Shown: positions 52,365-61,226, numbered from the stretch's first letter. The stretch is DNA of 64,000 bases from Aquihabitans sp. G128 (GCF_019048865.1 NZ_CP077604.1:4650001-4714000); one strand, 5' to 3'. Translations and numbers: made by a program. Notes: generated from the sequence alone by a model not told the origin.

Positions 52365-53596
52365 CCCCCGAGCAGGCGCTCGCCGCCGCCCCGGCCAAGG
52401 CCCCGGCGGCCGTGCCGGTCGAGGGCGAGGCGCCGGAGGCGTTCGAGCTCGACGGCCAGCCCATGGTCCGCTGGACCGACGCCGAGGGCTGCACCCGCGT
52501 GGCGCACGACCGCTGCCCGCACCGCCGGGCCCCGCTCTCGGCCGGCTACGTGGCCGACGGCGTGCTGCGCTGCCGCTACCACGGCTGGGGCTTCGGCGGC
52601 GACGGCCGCTGCGTCGACGTGCCCGCGCTCGGGCCCGAGGGCCGCATCCCACCCCGCGCCCGCCTCGAGGTCGTCCCCAGCGAGGTCCCGGTCACGCTGC
52701 CGGCGGCGCCGACCGCCGGGTCCTGGCTCGACGGCGACACCCCCGGGCTCGAGCGCTTCTGGCACCAGGCCTGCCGCCTCGGCGAGCTGGCGCCAGGTGC
52801 GTCGGTCGAGACGGAGCTGCTGGGCACCACCTGGACGCTGTCGCTGGCGGCCGACGGTGCCACGTACTCGGCCCGCACCGCCGAGGGCGCCGAGCCGTTC
52901 GCCGTGCAGGCCCACCTCGACCACCTGTGGCTGGCGCCCACCGCCCCGCTCGCCCCGCTGCCAGAGGTCCCCGAGTGGGGCCAGGACGGGTGGCACCTCC
53001 GTCGGCTGAGCCGAGCCGAGGGCCGCTTCGGCGTGGGCCTCCTGCTCGACAACCAGCTCGACGCCGGCCACTTCGCGTTCGTCCACACCACCACCTTCGG
53101 CACGCCCGACGCGGCGCGCCTGCCCGAGTCGGTCGTCGAGCGCGACGGCACCACCGTCACCTGCACCATGCGGGTGCCCATCGCGGCACGCAACCTGGCG
53201 GTGGTCGAGGCCGAGGACGACGAGCCCCGCTCGCACCGGACCATGCACTACGCCTTCCACGCCCCGCTGTGGCTGCGCCTGCAGCTCGACTACGAGGAGG
53301 GCCTCGGCAGCACGATCCTGCTGTTCGGCTTCGTGCCCCAGGGCCCGGGCCGCGCCCGCATGGACCTCGACATCCTCTTCCGCCGCCCCGAGGGCTTCAC
53401 TGAGGACCAGCTCGACGAGCGCCTGGCGTTCGAGGAGCAGGTGGTGGCCGAGGACCTGCACCTGCAGCGCCTGTTCCACGACCTGCGCCTGCCGCTCGAC
53501 CCCGCCGCCGAGCTCCACACCAAGGCTGACCGCTACAGCCTCACCTGTCGCCACCTGCTCCGCGACCTGCTCGCGGAGGCCGCCGCTACGGTCTGA
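52361..53596 (+). CDS. Second Rieske oxygenase, with an extra domain after the Rieske site
   Basis: 411 residues. Cys52, His54, Cys71 and His74 hold the cluster (CPHRR and CRYHGW). Between residues about 125 and 185, ERFWHQACRLGELAPGASVE and LLGTTWTLSLAADGATYS resemble the opening strands of another Rieske domain but lack cluster ligands. The catalytic domain follows with DNQLDAGHFAFVH carrying the iron ligands. Translation is coupled to the first Rieske gene by GTGA. The pair may form a hetero-oligomer or act on two positions of one substrate. Confidence 0.87.
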   Translation: MTPEQALAAAPAKAPAAVPVEGEAPEAFELDGQPMVRWTDAEGCTRVAHDRCPHRRAPLSAGYVADGVLRCRYHGWGFGGDGRCVDVPALGPEGRIPPRARLEVVPSEVPVTLPAAPTAGSWLDGDTPGLERFWHQACRLGELAPGASVETELLGTTWTLSLAADGATYSARTAEGAEPFAVQAHLDHLWLAPTAPLAPLPEVPEWGQDGWHLRRLSRAEGRFGVGLLLDNQLDAGHFAFVHTTTFGTPDAARLPESVVERDGTTVTCTMRVPIAARNLAVVEAEDDEPRSHRTMHYAFHAPLWLRLQLDYEEGLGSTILLFGFVPQGPGRARMDLDILFRRPEGFTEDQLDERLAFEEQVVAEDLHLQRLFHDLRLPLDPAAELHTKADRYSLTCRHLLRDLLAEAAATV

Positions 53597-53637
53597 CGGC
53601 CCCCCGCCGCCCTCCACCGGATCGACGACCACCTCGC

Positions 53638-54396
53638 ATGACCCTCTTCGACGGCGCCCTCGTCGCGTTCGCTGGCCTGCTCTGCGGGATCGTCAACTCG
53701 ATCGCCGGCGGCGGCTCGCTCATCTTGTTCCCGGCGCTGCTCGGCACCGGCATGAGCTCGCTGTCGGCCAACGTGACCAACTCGGTGGCCACCTGGCCCG
53801 GCTACCTCGGCGGCGTCGTGGGCTTCCGGGACGAGATCCGCAGCCAGCGCAAGCGCCTGCCCCCGCTGGTGGTGGCCACCCTGGCCGGGTCCACGGTCGG
53901 CTGCGTGCTGCTGCTCGTGACGCCCGAGGGCGCGTTCGACGTGGTGGTCCCGTTCCTCGTCCTCTTCGCCAGCGGCCTGACCGCCCTGCAGCCGTGGGCC
54001 AAGCGCCGCATGGCCAAGGGCGCCGCCACCGGCGAGCGGCCCAGCCGTGCCGCGGTGGGCGGCATCTTCGTGGCGGCCCTGTACGGCGGCTACTTCGGCG
54101 GCGCGCTCGGCGTGATCATCGTCGGCGTGCTCGGCCTCACCGTGCACGACACCTTCCGCCGCCTCAACGCCGGCAAGTCGCTCCTCTCCCTGGTCGACGC
54201 CAGCGTGAGCGTCACCGTCTTCGGCCTCTTCGGTCCCGTCGAGTGGCAGTTCGCCGCCGTCGCCGCCCCCAGCACCCTGCTCGGCGGGTTCCTCGGCGCC
54301 AAGGTCGCCAAGCGCCTCGACGAGAAGGTCCTCCGCGCCTGCGTCGTCGGCTTCGGCGTCCTCGTCTCCATCTACCTCCTCATCCGCGCCCTCTGA
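53638..54396 (+). CDS. TSUP-family membrane transporter (TauE/SafE-like)
   Basis: 252 residues with about eight membrane segments in two repeats: FAGLLCGIVNSIAGGGSLILFPALL, with the TSUP motif near the start, and VGGIFVAALYGGYFGGALGVIIVGVLG in the second half. Members export sulfite, sulfoacetate or other organic anions. ATG 53638 is 42 bases after the second Rieske gene, so it may move the substrate or product of the Rieske enzymes. Confidence 0.9.
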   Translation: MTLFDGALVAFAGLLCGIVNSIAGGGSLILFPALLGTGMSSLSANVTNSVATWPGYLGGVVGFRDEIRSQRKRLPPLVVATLAGSTVGCVLLLVTPEGAFDVVVPFLVLFASGLTALQPWAKRRMAKGAATGERPSRAAVGGIFVAALYGGYFGGALGVIIVGVLGLTVHDTFRRLNAGKSLLSLVDASVSVTVFGLFGPVEWQFAAVAAPSTLLGGFLGAKVAKRLDEKVLRACVVGFGVLVSIYLLIRAL

Positions 54397-54509
54397 CCGC
54401 TGGGTCCGGGACGGCGGCCAGCGGCCGGGCGGTCAGCCGAGCCGAGGTTGCGGCGACGAGCCCAGCTCTCACACCTCGGGCGGAGTGGCTCCCAACGCGC
54501 AGGGCTCGC

Positions 54510-54903
54510 TCAAGGGGCCAGGCCGAACTTGGTCAGGCGCTGGAGCACGGCGGGGTCGCGCCCGGAGTACCAGACCGAAGTGAGGGCGGTTCGCAGCTCG
54601 GGGCTCTGGCGAACGGCGTCTTCGAGAGCGGTGACGAGTTGCGGGCCGTGCTGCTCGAGCAGGTCTTCGAGGGCTCCGGCGCCGAGGCGTGACAGCGCCT
54701 CCTCATCCGGCGCGGATGATGCCAGCTGCTCGACCAACCGGACGGCTTCGACGCCCCCCGGCGCGCACCTGTTCCTCGACCCGCTCCCATGCCCACGCGC
54801 CCTCGCCGGCCTCAGCGCGGAGGCGGTCCGCCCGTTCGCTGCTCGAAGTCAGCGCCACCCACCGCCAGTAGGTCGAGGTCAGCTCCTCCGACTCTGCTCG
54901 CAC
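54510..54903 (-). pseudogene. DUF6869-like protein, frameshifted at a G6 run
   Basis: The first frame gives MRAESEELTSTYWRWVALTS and AWAWERVEEQVRAGG; the second continues VEAVRLVEQLASSAPDEEAL, VTALEDAVRQSPELRTALTSVW and RDPAVLQRLTKFGLAP to the stop. They join at a run of six C on the plus strand (54754-54759), where five would keep one frame. The joined protein of about 130 residues resembles the small helical family whose members have conserved Trp and helical repeats. Function unknown. The 6-versus-5 homopolymer is the same type of break as in the ligase at 19793. Confidence 0.6.
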
Positions 54904-54992
54904 GTACCCGACCCTACGACGCCCACCCGTCCTCTCGAGCGGCGAACAGCAGGGGGGTCCGGTGTGGCCTGTCGGCGAGGGAGACTCGGTGG

Positions 54993-55425
54993 GTGAGCGA
55001 CGGAGCCTTCGTGCGGTTCGTGGTCCAGCAGCCCCACCCGACGCTCGATGCCGAGCTCGGGATGTTCACCGCGCTTCGAGGACATCGACTTCGACCAGCA
55101 GAAGGGGTCGATCCAGCGGGCCCACGACGAGGCCTGGTACTGGTTCAGCCGCGACGGCGGCGGAGGGCTCTACCGGCCGCGCCTGGCGGGGAAGGCTCGC
55201 AGCCAAGCGGTGCGGAGGTCGCTGTTCTGGTTCAAGGCGGAGGGCAGGTTCGCCCGGAAGGACAAGGGTGCGGTGGTCCGGCGTGCGCGTCAGCTGGCCC
55301 AGGTCATGGGCGACGCCGGGGTCGAGGTCCGAGAGCTCTGGACCGATGATCCCGGTGAGGTCATCTGGGAGGACCGGAAGCAGGCCCTCGCCCGCCCGTC
55401 CGCTCCGATCCCTCGGGCCTTCTGA
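54993..55425 (+). pseudogene. Uncharacterised protein of about 144 residues, frameshifted
   Basis: GTG 54993 starts VSDGAFVRFVVQQPHPTLDAELGMFTA; the frame then breaks at GCGC (55071-55074) and continues FEDIDFDQQKGSIQRAHDEAWYWFSRDG, KARSQAVRRSLFWFKAEGRFAR and ELWTDDPGEVIWEDRKQALA. I do not recognise the family by name; the pattern of a short beta strand start and a DEAWYWF helix recurs in small actinobacterial proteins. No signal peptide or membrane segment. A two-base CG loss or a one-base gain would explain the break. Confidence 0.55.
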
Positions 55426-55462
55426 ACCTCGAGGCCGGGTGGTGGTCGGCTAGCCATGCTCC

Positions 55463-56111
55463 ATGCGTTCATCGCTGCGGCCCGAGACGGACCTGGGCAC
55501 GGAGGAGCTCTTCGCACGTGCTGGAGGACCTTCGCCGCCACGACGACGATCGCCTCGGGGCACTGCTGGCGCTCCACGAGCGGCCTACGCAGCAGGTGGT
55601 CGACCGGTGCATCGCCCTGTGCTCGAGCGAGGATTCCCACGAGCGGGTGGTGGGGCTTCGCATCCTTCGCGAGCTCGGCCACCCCTACGTCGACGGCGAC
55701 GGGCTGTGGGCGCCGATCGAGCCGCTCGTGGTCCAGCTCGCGCTGTCCGATGACGTAGCCGAGGTGGTCCGGTGGGCCATCTCATGCCTCGGCTGCCAGG
55801 CGGAGAGCCCGACGGCGCTCGCTGCGGTCCTTCGCAGGGTCGATCACGACGACGGTGGCGTTCGCTTCGCGGTTGCGGCCGCGTTGCCCCATCTCACGTC
55901 CAGCGGTGAGCCCGATGGGCACGTCGTCCAGGCGCTGCTGGCTCTGGCGGACGACGAGGCGGCCGATGTGAGGTCCTACGCGATCATGGGCCTCGCCGGC
56001 GACCTCGGCCTGGCCGGCTCCATCGAGCCGCAGTTGCGGGCCCACCTCGCTGACCCCGACGAGCAGATCCGCACCTACTGTCAGGGCGTGCTCGACGGCG
56101 ACTGGTCTTGA
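55463..56111 (+). CDS. HEAT-repeat-like protein, N-terminus probably frameshifted
   Basis: From ATG 55463 the first 18 residues read MRSSLRPETDLGTEELFA; the main part (from GTG 55518, MLEDLRRHDDDRLGALLAL in the frame) has 197 residues. The joint is at 55517-55518, where CACG would need to be CACGCG. The body is a chain of short helices with HEAT-like repeats: VVGLRILRELGHPY, VVRWAISCLGCQAESPTALA, VRFAVAAALPHLTSSGEPDGHV and VRSYAIMGLAGDLG. Such scaffolds bind proteins; no partner can be named. Confidence 0.75.
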
Positions 56112-56229
56112 GCCCCGCAACCGGTGGAGCGGTCTTCGCCGAGGCCGTCGATGGCCGCCGCCCCTACCCGGCCGACGGCAGCCCCGCCGGTGTCATCGGG
56201 GTCACCCGCACGCCAGGTCTGCGAAGGGA

Positions 56230-56742
56230 CTAGGCGCCCTTGCGGTGTCGGTAGAGGTCTCGGAGGAGGGCGATCTCTGCGGTGTGGTGGATGAGCTCGT
56301 CGGCGGTGTGGAGCGCCACGGCGAGGGCGGTGGAGTCGGCGAACGGTCCGGCGGCAGGTCCGAGCGGCTCGAGCCAGGTGGGATCGCCGACGGCTTCGAT
56401 GACGCATCGCCACTCGTCGTAGCTGCGTCGGAAGTGGTCGACGCCGGCGAGGGCGGACCGCGGTCGCTCCCGCGCCGAGGGGGTGAACCCGGGCTGCAGG
56501 AGCCCGTTCAGCGGGTGGCGAGCGACGGCGTCTGACACGTGGACCAGCCGCCACGCGATCGTCGTGACCTTCGGGTTGCCGCGGCCGTCGACGAGCTCGG
56601 CGCGCTTGGCTCCCAGGTCTGCGGCGCCGGGAGCGGGCTTCCAGCGGTACTCGTCGTCGCTGAGCCCTTCGAGGCGAGCCACCGTCCGGTCGGCCACGTG
56701 ATCGAAGAGCGACAAGAGCTCGCCCCCTACCGTTGCGCCCAC
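56230..56742 (-). CDS. DinB-family (four-helix) protein
   Basis: 170 residues. LLSLFDHVADRTVARLEGLSDDEYRWKPAPGA is the DinB_2 start, TTIAWRLVHVSDAVARHPLNG carries the first metal His, and ALHTADELIHHTAEIALLRDLYRHRKGA the last two. Members bind a divalent metal and many are thiol transferases using mycothiol or bacillithiol. GTG 56742 begins the first helix; an ATG at 56778 is a possible alternative. It shares the intergenic space with the small membrane protein at 56875. Confidence 0.83.
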   Translation of the reverse strand: MGATVGGELLSLFDHVADRTVARLEGLSDDEYRWKPAPGAADLGAKRAELVDGRGNPKVTTIAWRLVHVSDAVARHPLNGLLQPGFTPSARERPRSALAGVDHFRRSYDEWRCVIEAVGDPTWLEPLGPAAGPFADSTALAVALHTADELIHHTAEIALLRDLYRHRKGA

Positions 56743-56874
56743 TCGGCCTCCTCGCTCGGGATCGCCGCCTGCTGGCATCCTCGCACCGACCGTCGGGGCC
56801 CAGGGGTCCAGGGGGGCATCGAGGCGGTGGGCTCGCCTCGTAGCCTGGCCGCTCGACGAGGCGAGGAGGCGAGC

Positions 56875-57084
56875 GTGACGAGGGCGGAGATCGACGAGCG
56901 GTTCCGGTGGGTGGGCCTCGGCATCTGGGCGCTGTTCACGCTGTACATCGGTGTCGTGACCTGGATCGGCCGGCACCCGCTCGGCGACGTGGTCCACTCG
57001 ACCACGCCGTTCTGGCTCGTCGCCTTCGGCATCCAGCTCGTGGTGCGTGGCGTGCTCCGCAGTCGCGCTGCCGGCTGGCGGTAG
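56875..57084 (+). CDS. Small membrane protein with two transmembrane helices
   Basis: 69 residues: VTRAEIDERFRWVG, TM1 LGIWALFTLYIGVVTWIG, then TM2 FWLVAFGIQLVVRGVL and a short basic tail. GTG 56875 has GAGGAGG six bases upstream, a strong site which makes the small gene credible. It may be a 2TM-domain-type protein; function unknown. Confidence 0.7.
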   Translation: MTRAEIDERFRWVGLGIWALFTLYIGVVTWIGRHPLGDVVHSTTPFWLVAFGIQLVVRGVLRSRAAGWR

Positions 57085-57097
57085 CGGCAGCCCTCCG

Positions 57098-57493
57098 TCA
57101 GGTGGCGAGCTCCCAGACCTGGCCGCTGGGGTCGCGGAAGCTGGCGGTGCGCGGGCCCCACGGGCGGTCCATCGGGCCGTTGAGCAGCTCGACGCCGCGG
57201 TCACGGAGGCGGGCGCACCAGGCGTCGACGTCGTCGACCTGGACGGTCATCACCGATCGGACGCCGGCGTCGACCGGGGCGATCGGCGCCGGGTCCACCA
57301 GCTCCGGCGCGGCCTCGCGCCGCAACAGGTTGATGAGCGCCTCCCCGAAGCGGAACACGCTCGACGCGTCGTCGCCGAACACCGGCTCCAGGCCGAAGAC
57401 CTCTCGGTAGAAGCGGTCGGTGGCCTCGAGGTCGTCGGTGACCAACGTGATCGCCGCGATCGTGGTGGGCCAGGCATCGACGGGCGGGGTCAT
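57098..57493 (-). CDS. VOC-superfamily (glyoxalase-like) protein
   Basis: 131 residues. TTIAAITLVTDDLEATDRFYREVFGLEPVFGDD is the first VOC module and VQVDDVDAWCARLRDRGVELLNGPMDRPWGPRTASFRDPSGQVWELAT the second, with the terminal Glu of the metal site. ATG 57493 was chosen; the frame extends upstream for 18 residues. The substrate is unknown. It is convergent with the membrane protein gene at 56875. Confidence 0.87.
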   Translation of the reverse strand: MTPPVDAWPTTIAAITLVTDDLEATDRFYREVFGLEPVFGDDASSVFRFGEALINLLRREAAPELVDPAPIAPVDAGVRSVMTVQVDDVDAWCARLRDRGVELLNGPMDRPWGPRTASFRDPSGQVWELAT

Positions 57494-57618
57494 GGCCGGA
57501 ACGGTAGGGCGTCCGGCGTGTCCGTGGTCCGCCCGAGCGATATCCACCGCCGGGTCCGATGAGTTTCCGGCGCTGCCGTGGTCTGGACCGGTGATCGCTG
57601 ACGAGAACGGAGACGCAG

Positions 57619-58200
57619 GTGCGCAAGCTGAAGGTCATCAACCACATGTCGTTGGACGGCGTGATGCAGAACACGCCCGAGGACGGGTTCCCCTACACCG
57701 ACTGGGGCGCGCCGTACCGCAGCCCCGAGGGGCGGGAGTTCCTGCTCGGCGCCTACGGCGAGCGCTACGACGCTCTGCTCGGCCGCCGCACCTACGACCT
57801 GTGGTCCTCGTTCTGGCCCAACGTGCCCGCGGGGGATCCCTTCGCCGATCGGCTCCGGGTGGCGACCAAGTACGTCGTGACGCACCGCCCCGAGAGCCTG
57901 GAGTGGGGCCCGTTCGAGGCCGTGGGCCCGGACCTGGTCGAGGGCATCGGTCGGATCAAGGCGTCCGACGGGCCGGACCTCATCTGTTGCGGCAGCTCCA
58001 CGCTGACCTCGGCGCTGATCCAGCACGGGCTGGCCGACGAGCTGATCCTGCCGATCAACCCGGTCCTGGTCGGCACCGGCAAGCGGCTCTTCGCCGAGGG
58101 CACGCCGGGCCGGACCTTCGAGCTGGCCGGCACCACCGCCCTCCCGTCGGGCATCGTCGTCTGCTCCTACACCCTCGGCGACCCCCTCCAGCTGGCCTAG
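57619..58200 (+). CDS. Dihydrofolate-reductase-like (RibD C-terminal family) protein
   Basis: 193 residues: KLKVINHMSLDGVMQNTPEDGFPY at the start, YDALLGRRTYDLWSSFWP, KYVVTHRPESLEWGPF, ICCGSSTLTSALIQHGLADELILPINPVLVGTGKRLFAEG and a C-terminal strand. The RibD_C fold binds NADPH. Members of this group are common in actinobacteria with no known substrate. GTG 57619 has GGAGACGCAG just upstream. Confidence 0.88.
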   Translation: MRKLKVINHMSLDGVMQNTPEDGFPYTDWGAPYRSPEGREFLLGAYGERYDALLGRRTYDLWSSFWPNVPAGDPFADRLRVATKYVVTHRPESLEWGPFEAVGPDLVEGIGRIKASDGPDLICCGSSTLTSALIQHGLADELILPINPVLVGTGKRLFAEGTPGRTFELAGTTALPSGIVVCSYTLGDPLQLA

Positions 58201-58218
58201 GTCGGTCGCTGCCGCGGT

Positions 58219-58641
58219 CTAGCGGGCGGCGATGGTGGCGATGACGGCGACCACGAGGGTCGCCACGGCGAGGAGGCCGTGGCCGATCACGACCGCGGCG
58301 GGCAGGGCGGCGTCGGCCTCGCTGTCGCTCCGACCCTTCATCCACTGGGTGAACATGGCGGTGCCGATGCCCATGCCCACGACGAGCAGGACCAGGGCGA
58401 GCACCCGAGCGGCCGTCTTCGGCTCGCCGGCCGGGACCGCGGCGGTCGCTGCGAACAGGATGAGCCCGCCGACGGCGAGGGTGGCGTGGGGCGCCACCTT
58501 GCCGGCGGTGACTGCGCCTCGCTCGACGTAACCGGGGTCATACGTCGACCCGGTGCGTCGCAACGCCCGGTACCAGACGCCCGCCAGCGCGAGGCCGCCG
58601 AGGGCGGTCACGGTCCAGAGCACCACGGAGAGGCCGATCAT
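58219..58641 (-). CDS. Uncharacterised four-helix membrane protein
   Basis: 140 residues. Four hydrophobic stretches are visible: GLSVVLWTVTALGGLALAGVWY, ATLAVGGLILFAATAAV, AARVLALVLLVVGMGIGTAMF and AVVIGHGLLAVATLVVAVIATIA. Between the first two lies a conserved-looking TYDPGYVERGAVTAGKVAPH loop. ATG 58641. I do not recognise the family. It is convergent with the reductase-like gene. Confidence 0.65.
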   Translation of the reverse strand: MIGLSVVLWTVTALGGLALAGVWYRALRRTGSTYDPGYVERGAVTAGKVAPHATLAVGGLILFAATAAVPAGEPKTAARVLALVLLVVGMGIGTAMFTQWMKGRSDSEADAALPAAVVIGHGLLAVATLVVAVIATIAAR

Positions 58642-58775
58642 GTTGCGGCCACTACCCCCGGCCGTGGCCGGGAGACGAGCCGGCCCCCGATGTCCCCGTT
58701 CGAGGGACGCTCGCCAGCGACCGGCTGCAGCCGGTCGGTCGACCCCGCGAGCCGTGCCGCCGTACGCTCGCCGCC

Positions 58776-59123
58776 ATGGCCGGGCGGCAGCGGGAGATCG
58801 TGGTGGTGCTCGGGGTGCTCGCGCTCGGACTGGTCGGCTGGGGCCTGTGCGGCACGACCTCCCACCCGTGGCGCGGCACCGGGGCCCACCCGAGCCGGGT
58901 TTCGTGCGGCTCCTACCTCCTGCCGCGGCGCCTGGACAACCGGAACGCCGACGCCGTCGTCGACCACGATGCTGCTTGCCGGGCGCCCCGCGAGCACCAG
59001 GCCATGCCGTTCGTCCTGGCCGGCTTGGCGGTCGGCGCCCTCGCCGCGGTGGTGGCGACCGGTCGAGGCGGACACGTCGCCGTGACGGCCCCACGAGCTC
59101 CTGGCGCGATCGACCTGTCCTGA
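58776..59123 (+). CDS. Small membrane protein, unknown
   Basis: 115 residues with TM1 REIVVVLGVLALGLVGWGLCG, a short exported loop with three Cys (LCGTTSHPWRG, RVSCGSYLLP, DAACRAPRE) and TM2 MPFVLAGLAVGALAAVVATG. ATG 58776; no clear ribosome site. The Cys spacing suggests a disulfide in the loop. Related to no family I know. Confidence 0.55.
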   Translation: MAGRQREIVVVLGVLALGLVGWGLCGTTSHPWRGTGAHPSRVSCGSYLLPRRLDNRNADAVVDHDAACRAPREHQAMPFVLAGLAVGALAAVVATGRGGHVAVTAPRAPGAIDLS

Positions 59124-59174
59124 CCGTGGCCCCGCCGACCGGCGCGGCGGCGGTGGGCGAGGCGAGGCGCGGGC

Positions 59175-59718
59175 TCAGGTAGGGGAGCGGCGGCGGGTGA
59201 GGAGCTCGCGGATCGCCAGGAAGCTCCCGGCGAGCAGGACGCCGCCGGCGAACAGGTAGGGCCACGGGGGGCCGAGGTTGCCTGGGGTGGCGCCGAGGTA
59301 GCTGCCGTCGAGAGCGGTGGTGCCTGCGCCGGTCCCGCAGTCGCCCTTGAAGTCGAAGGCGATCTGCGAGCTGATCCCCTTCTGGCCGCGAGGGAAGCCC
59401 ACCACCCGGTAGCGGTGGCCGACCTGCAGCGGGCGCTTCGTCCCGTCGTAGCGGACCACCACCGTGCCACCGGGCTCCGGTACCCGGTCGGGCGGCAACG
59501 GGACCTGGCCGGGCGTCCGGTCGAAGGTCGGTCGATCGCGGATGACGCGGTAGGTCACGACGTCGCCGGCGATGCCGACGACGGTGCCGTCGAAGTCCGC
59601 CACCGGACCCGCCATCGAGCAGGCACCCGCCGGCGCCGGGGCGACGAGCGACACGAACCCGCTCGCGGCGACGAGCGCAGCCACCGCGATCGACCGTCGA
59701 GCGGTGTGCCGCCTGCAT
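59175..59718 (-). CDS. Exported protein with C-terminal membrane anchor, start region frameshifted
   Basis: ATG 59718 gives MQAAHRSTVDR and then the frame breaks at CGCG (59685-59688); adding CG would join it to VAALVAASGFVSLVAPAPAGA, completing a signal peptide. From GTG 59684 alone the protein has 169 residues. The mature part has CSMAGPVADFDGTVVGIAGDVVTYRVI and GTVVVRYDGTKRPLQVGHRYRVVGFPRG, an OB-like beta fold, a second Cys in FKGDCGTGAG and a C-terminal TM (PYLFAGGVLLAGSFLAIREL) with a basic tail. Function unknown. Confidence 0.6.
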
Positions 59719-59797
59719 CCGACCCGTCCGCGCTGCTGCGCCCCTCCAGGCGGGATGCCTCGCGGCCGAGGTCGAGCCGGACACGGTCTCGACGGGC

Positions 59798-60665
59798 TCA
59801 GTCGGTGAAGGGGGAGCGGTTGGAGAGCCCGTCGCCGATGCCGGGCCCCGCCGTGCCCACGTTCAGGTCGTTGCCGTGCGGTGACGAGTCGAGGGTCTTG
59901 CGCTCTGCGAAGCGGTCGAAGTGCCACAGCGCCAGCGTGGAGGCGTCAGAGCGGTACGCGGCGTGGGCCGGGGTGAAGGTGGCGTCCCACCGCAGCACGC
60001 TGGAGAGCCGCAGCTCGTCGACCTCGACCGAGCAGCCGTTGCAGCCGTTCCCGGGGCCGACCGTGAAGTCGCGCCGCTGGCCGAACTGGGCGGGGTTGGC
60101 GCCCGACCCGCTGGTGAACGCTCCGCTCCCGGACGTCCCCGTGGCGCGACGCACGCCGTCGACCCACAGGCTCACGTCGCCAGCCAGCGAACGCTGCACC
60201 GCGACGTGGTGCCACTGGCCGTCACGGACGCCGCCGCCGCCCAGGTCCGTGCACACCGGCGACGGCATGCCCAACGCCGGATCGAGGTCGTTGTTGTACA
60301 CCTCTTCCGGCCGGGCCGCGAACCAGAGGTCGCCGTCGGGGGCGATGCCGAAGGCCCAGTGGTTGAGCTCCGAGATCGGGAACTGCCCCTTGAACCAGGT
60401 GCGGCCGATGGAGTCGACCAGCGAGGTGCCCTGGGGGGCTCGACAGGTCGGGTCGTCGGGGCTCGGCCAGGTGGCGCGGACCCACAGGTCCACGGTGAGG
60501 TCCGGACGCGACGATGAGCGAAGATCCCGCGACCGGGCTGGTCATGGCGGACGGGAACGCACGGGGCCCTCCGTAGGCGCTTCCACCGAGCACGATCGAT
60601 CGCTCGCAACCCGCCAAGGCGACGACCAGCGCCGCCACCACCAAGATCCGCACAACCCGACGCAT
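59798..60665 (-). pseudogene. Lipoprotein with LamG-like (concanavalin-fold) domain, frameshifted
   Basis: ATG 60665 gives MRRVVRILVVAALVVALAGC, a lipoprotein signal peptide with a LAGC lipobox, then ERSIVLGGSAYGG and VAGSSLIVA. At CGCG (60508-60511) the frame breaks; two extra bases (CG) give RPDLTVDLWVRATWPSPDDP, a LamG-type domain with FAARPEEVYNN, QWHHVAVQRSLAGDVSLWVDGVRRA and RLSSVLRWDATFTPAHAAY to the stop at 59798. The joined protein has about 289 residues and probably sits on the outer membrane face binding sugar or protein. Confidence 0.75.
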
Positions 60666-60736
60666 CGCCTGCTCCCCGTTCCGTCGCCCGCCGGGGCCGA
60701 CGCTAGCCAGGTGCGGGCCGTGCCGCCGAGCGCCGG

Positions 60737-61198
60737 CTACCGCTCGAGGTGGGCGGCGAGGTTGGCCAGGGACGAGGCCATGCCGGTTGCGTGGTCCGCA
60801 GCGGAGATGCCGTCGGGGACGCCCTCGGCGATGATCTCGACGTGCGTGCCGGTCCCGTCGGGCGTGACCTGCCAGGTCATCGTCATGGTGCCGGCGAGGT
60901 CGGCGTCGTCGGATTCGAAGTCGACGGCCTGCACCACGCGCTCGCCCTCGACGACCTCGACGAAGCGGGCGTCGACGACGTCGGTGTCGGCGGTGGCCTT
61001 GCCTGGTGAGCCCGCGGCGTCGAGGTAGGTCAGGACCAGCCGGTACCCGCCGCCGGGTCGAGGGTCGAAGCGCTCGAACCGGCCGGCCATGCCTGCCGGC
61101 GGCAGCCAGGCGACCAGCAACTCGGGGTCCACCAGCGCGGCGTAGACCGCAGCAGGCGGCGCCGCGATCGTGCGGGAGGCTCGGTCGGTCCTGGGCAC
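60737..61198 (-). CDS. SRPBCC/AHSA1-family protein
   Basis: 153 residues. SRTIAAPPAAVYAALVDPELLVAWLPPAGMAGRFERFDPRPGG is the AHSA1 start, GKATADTDVVDARFVEVVEGERVVQAVDFE the mid-strand pattern and TMTMTWQVTPDGTGTHVEIIAEGVP the end. The START-like fold has a hydrophobic cavity for a small ligand. GTG 61198 has AGGAG nine bases upstream. Neighbours do not suggest a ligand. Confidence 0.88.
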   Translation of the reverse strand: MPRTDRASRTIAAPPAAVYAALVDPELLVAWLPPAGMAGRFERFDPRPGGGYRLVLTYLDAAGSPGKATADTDVVDARFVEVVEGERVVQAVDFESDDADLAGTMTMTWQVTPDGTGTHVEIIAEGVPDGISAADHATGMASSLANLAAHLER

Positions 61199-61226
61199 GG
61201 GTTGCTCCTGTCGGGGTGGGGGCCGG

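Noticed and set aside
16485..60511. Programmed +1 ribosomal frameshifting in nine genes
   Set aside because: No shared slippery codon or stop context is seen, the affected genes are unrelated, and homopolymer or CG-tract errors explain the sites more simply. I keep it only as an alternative.
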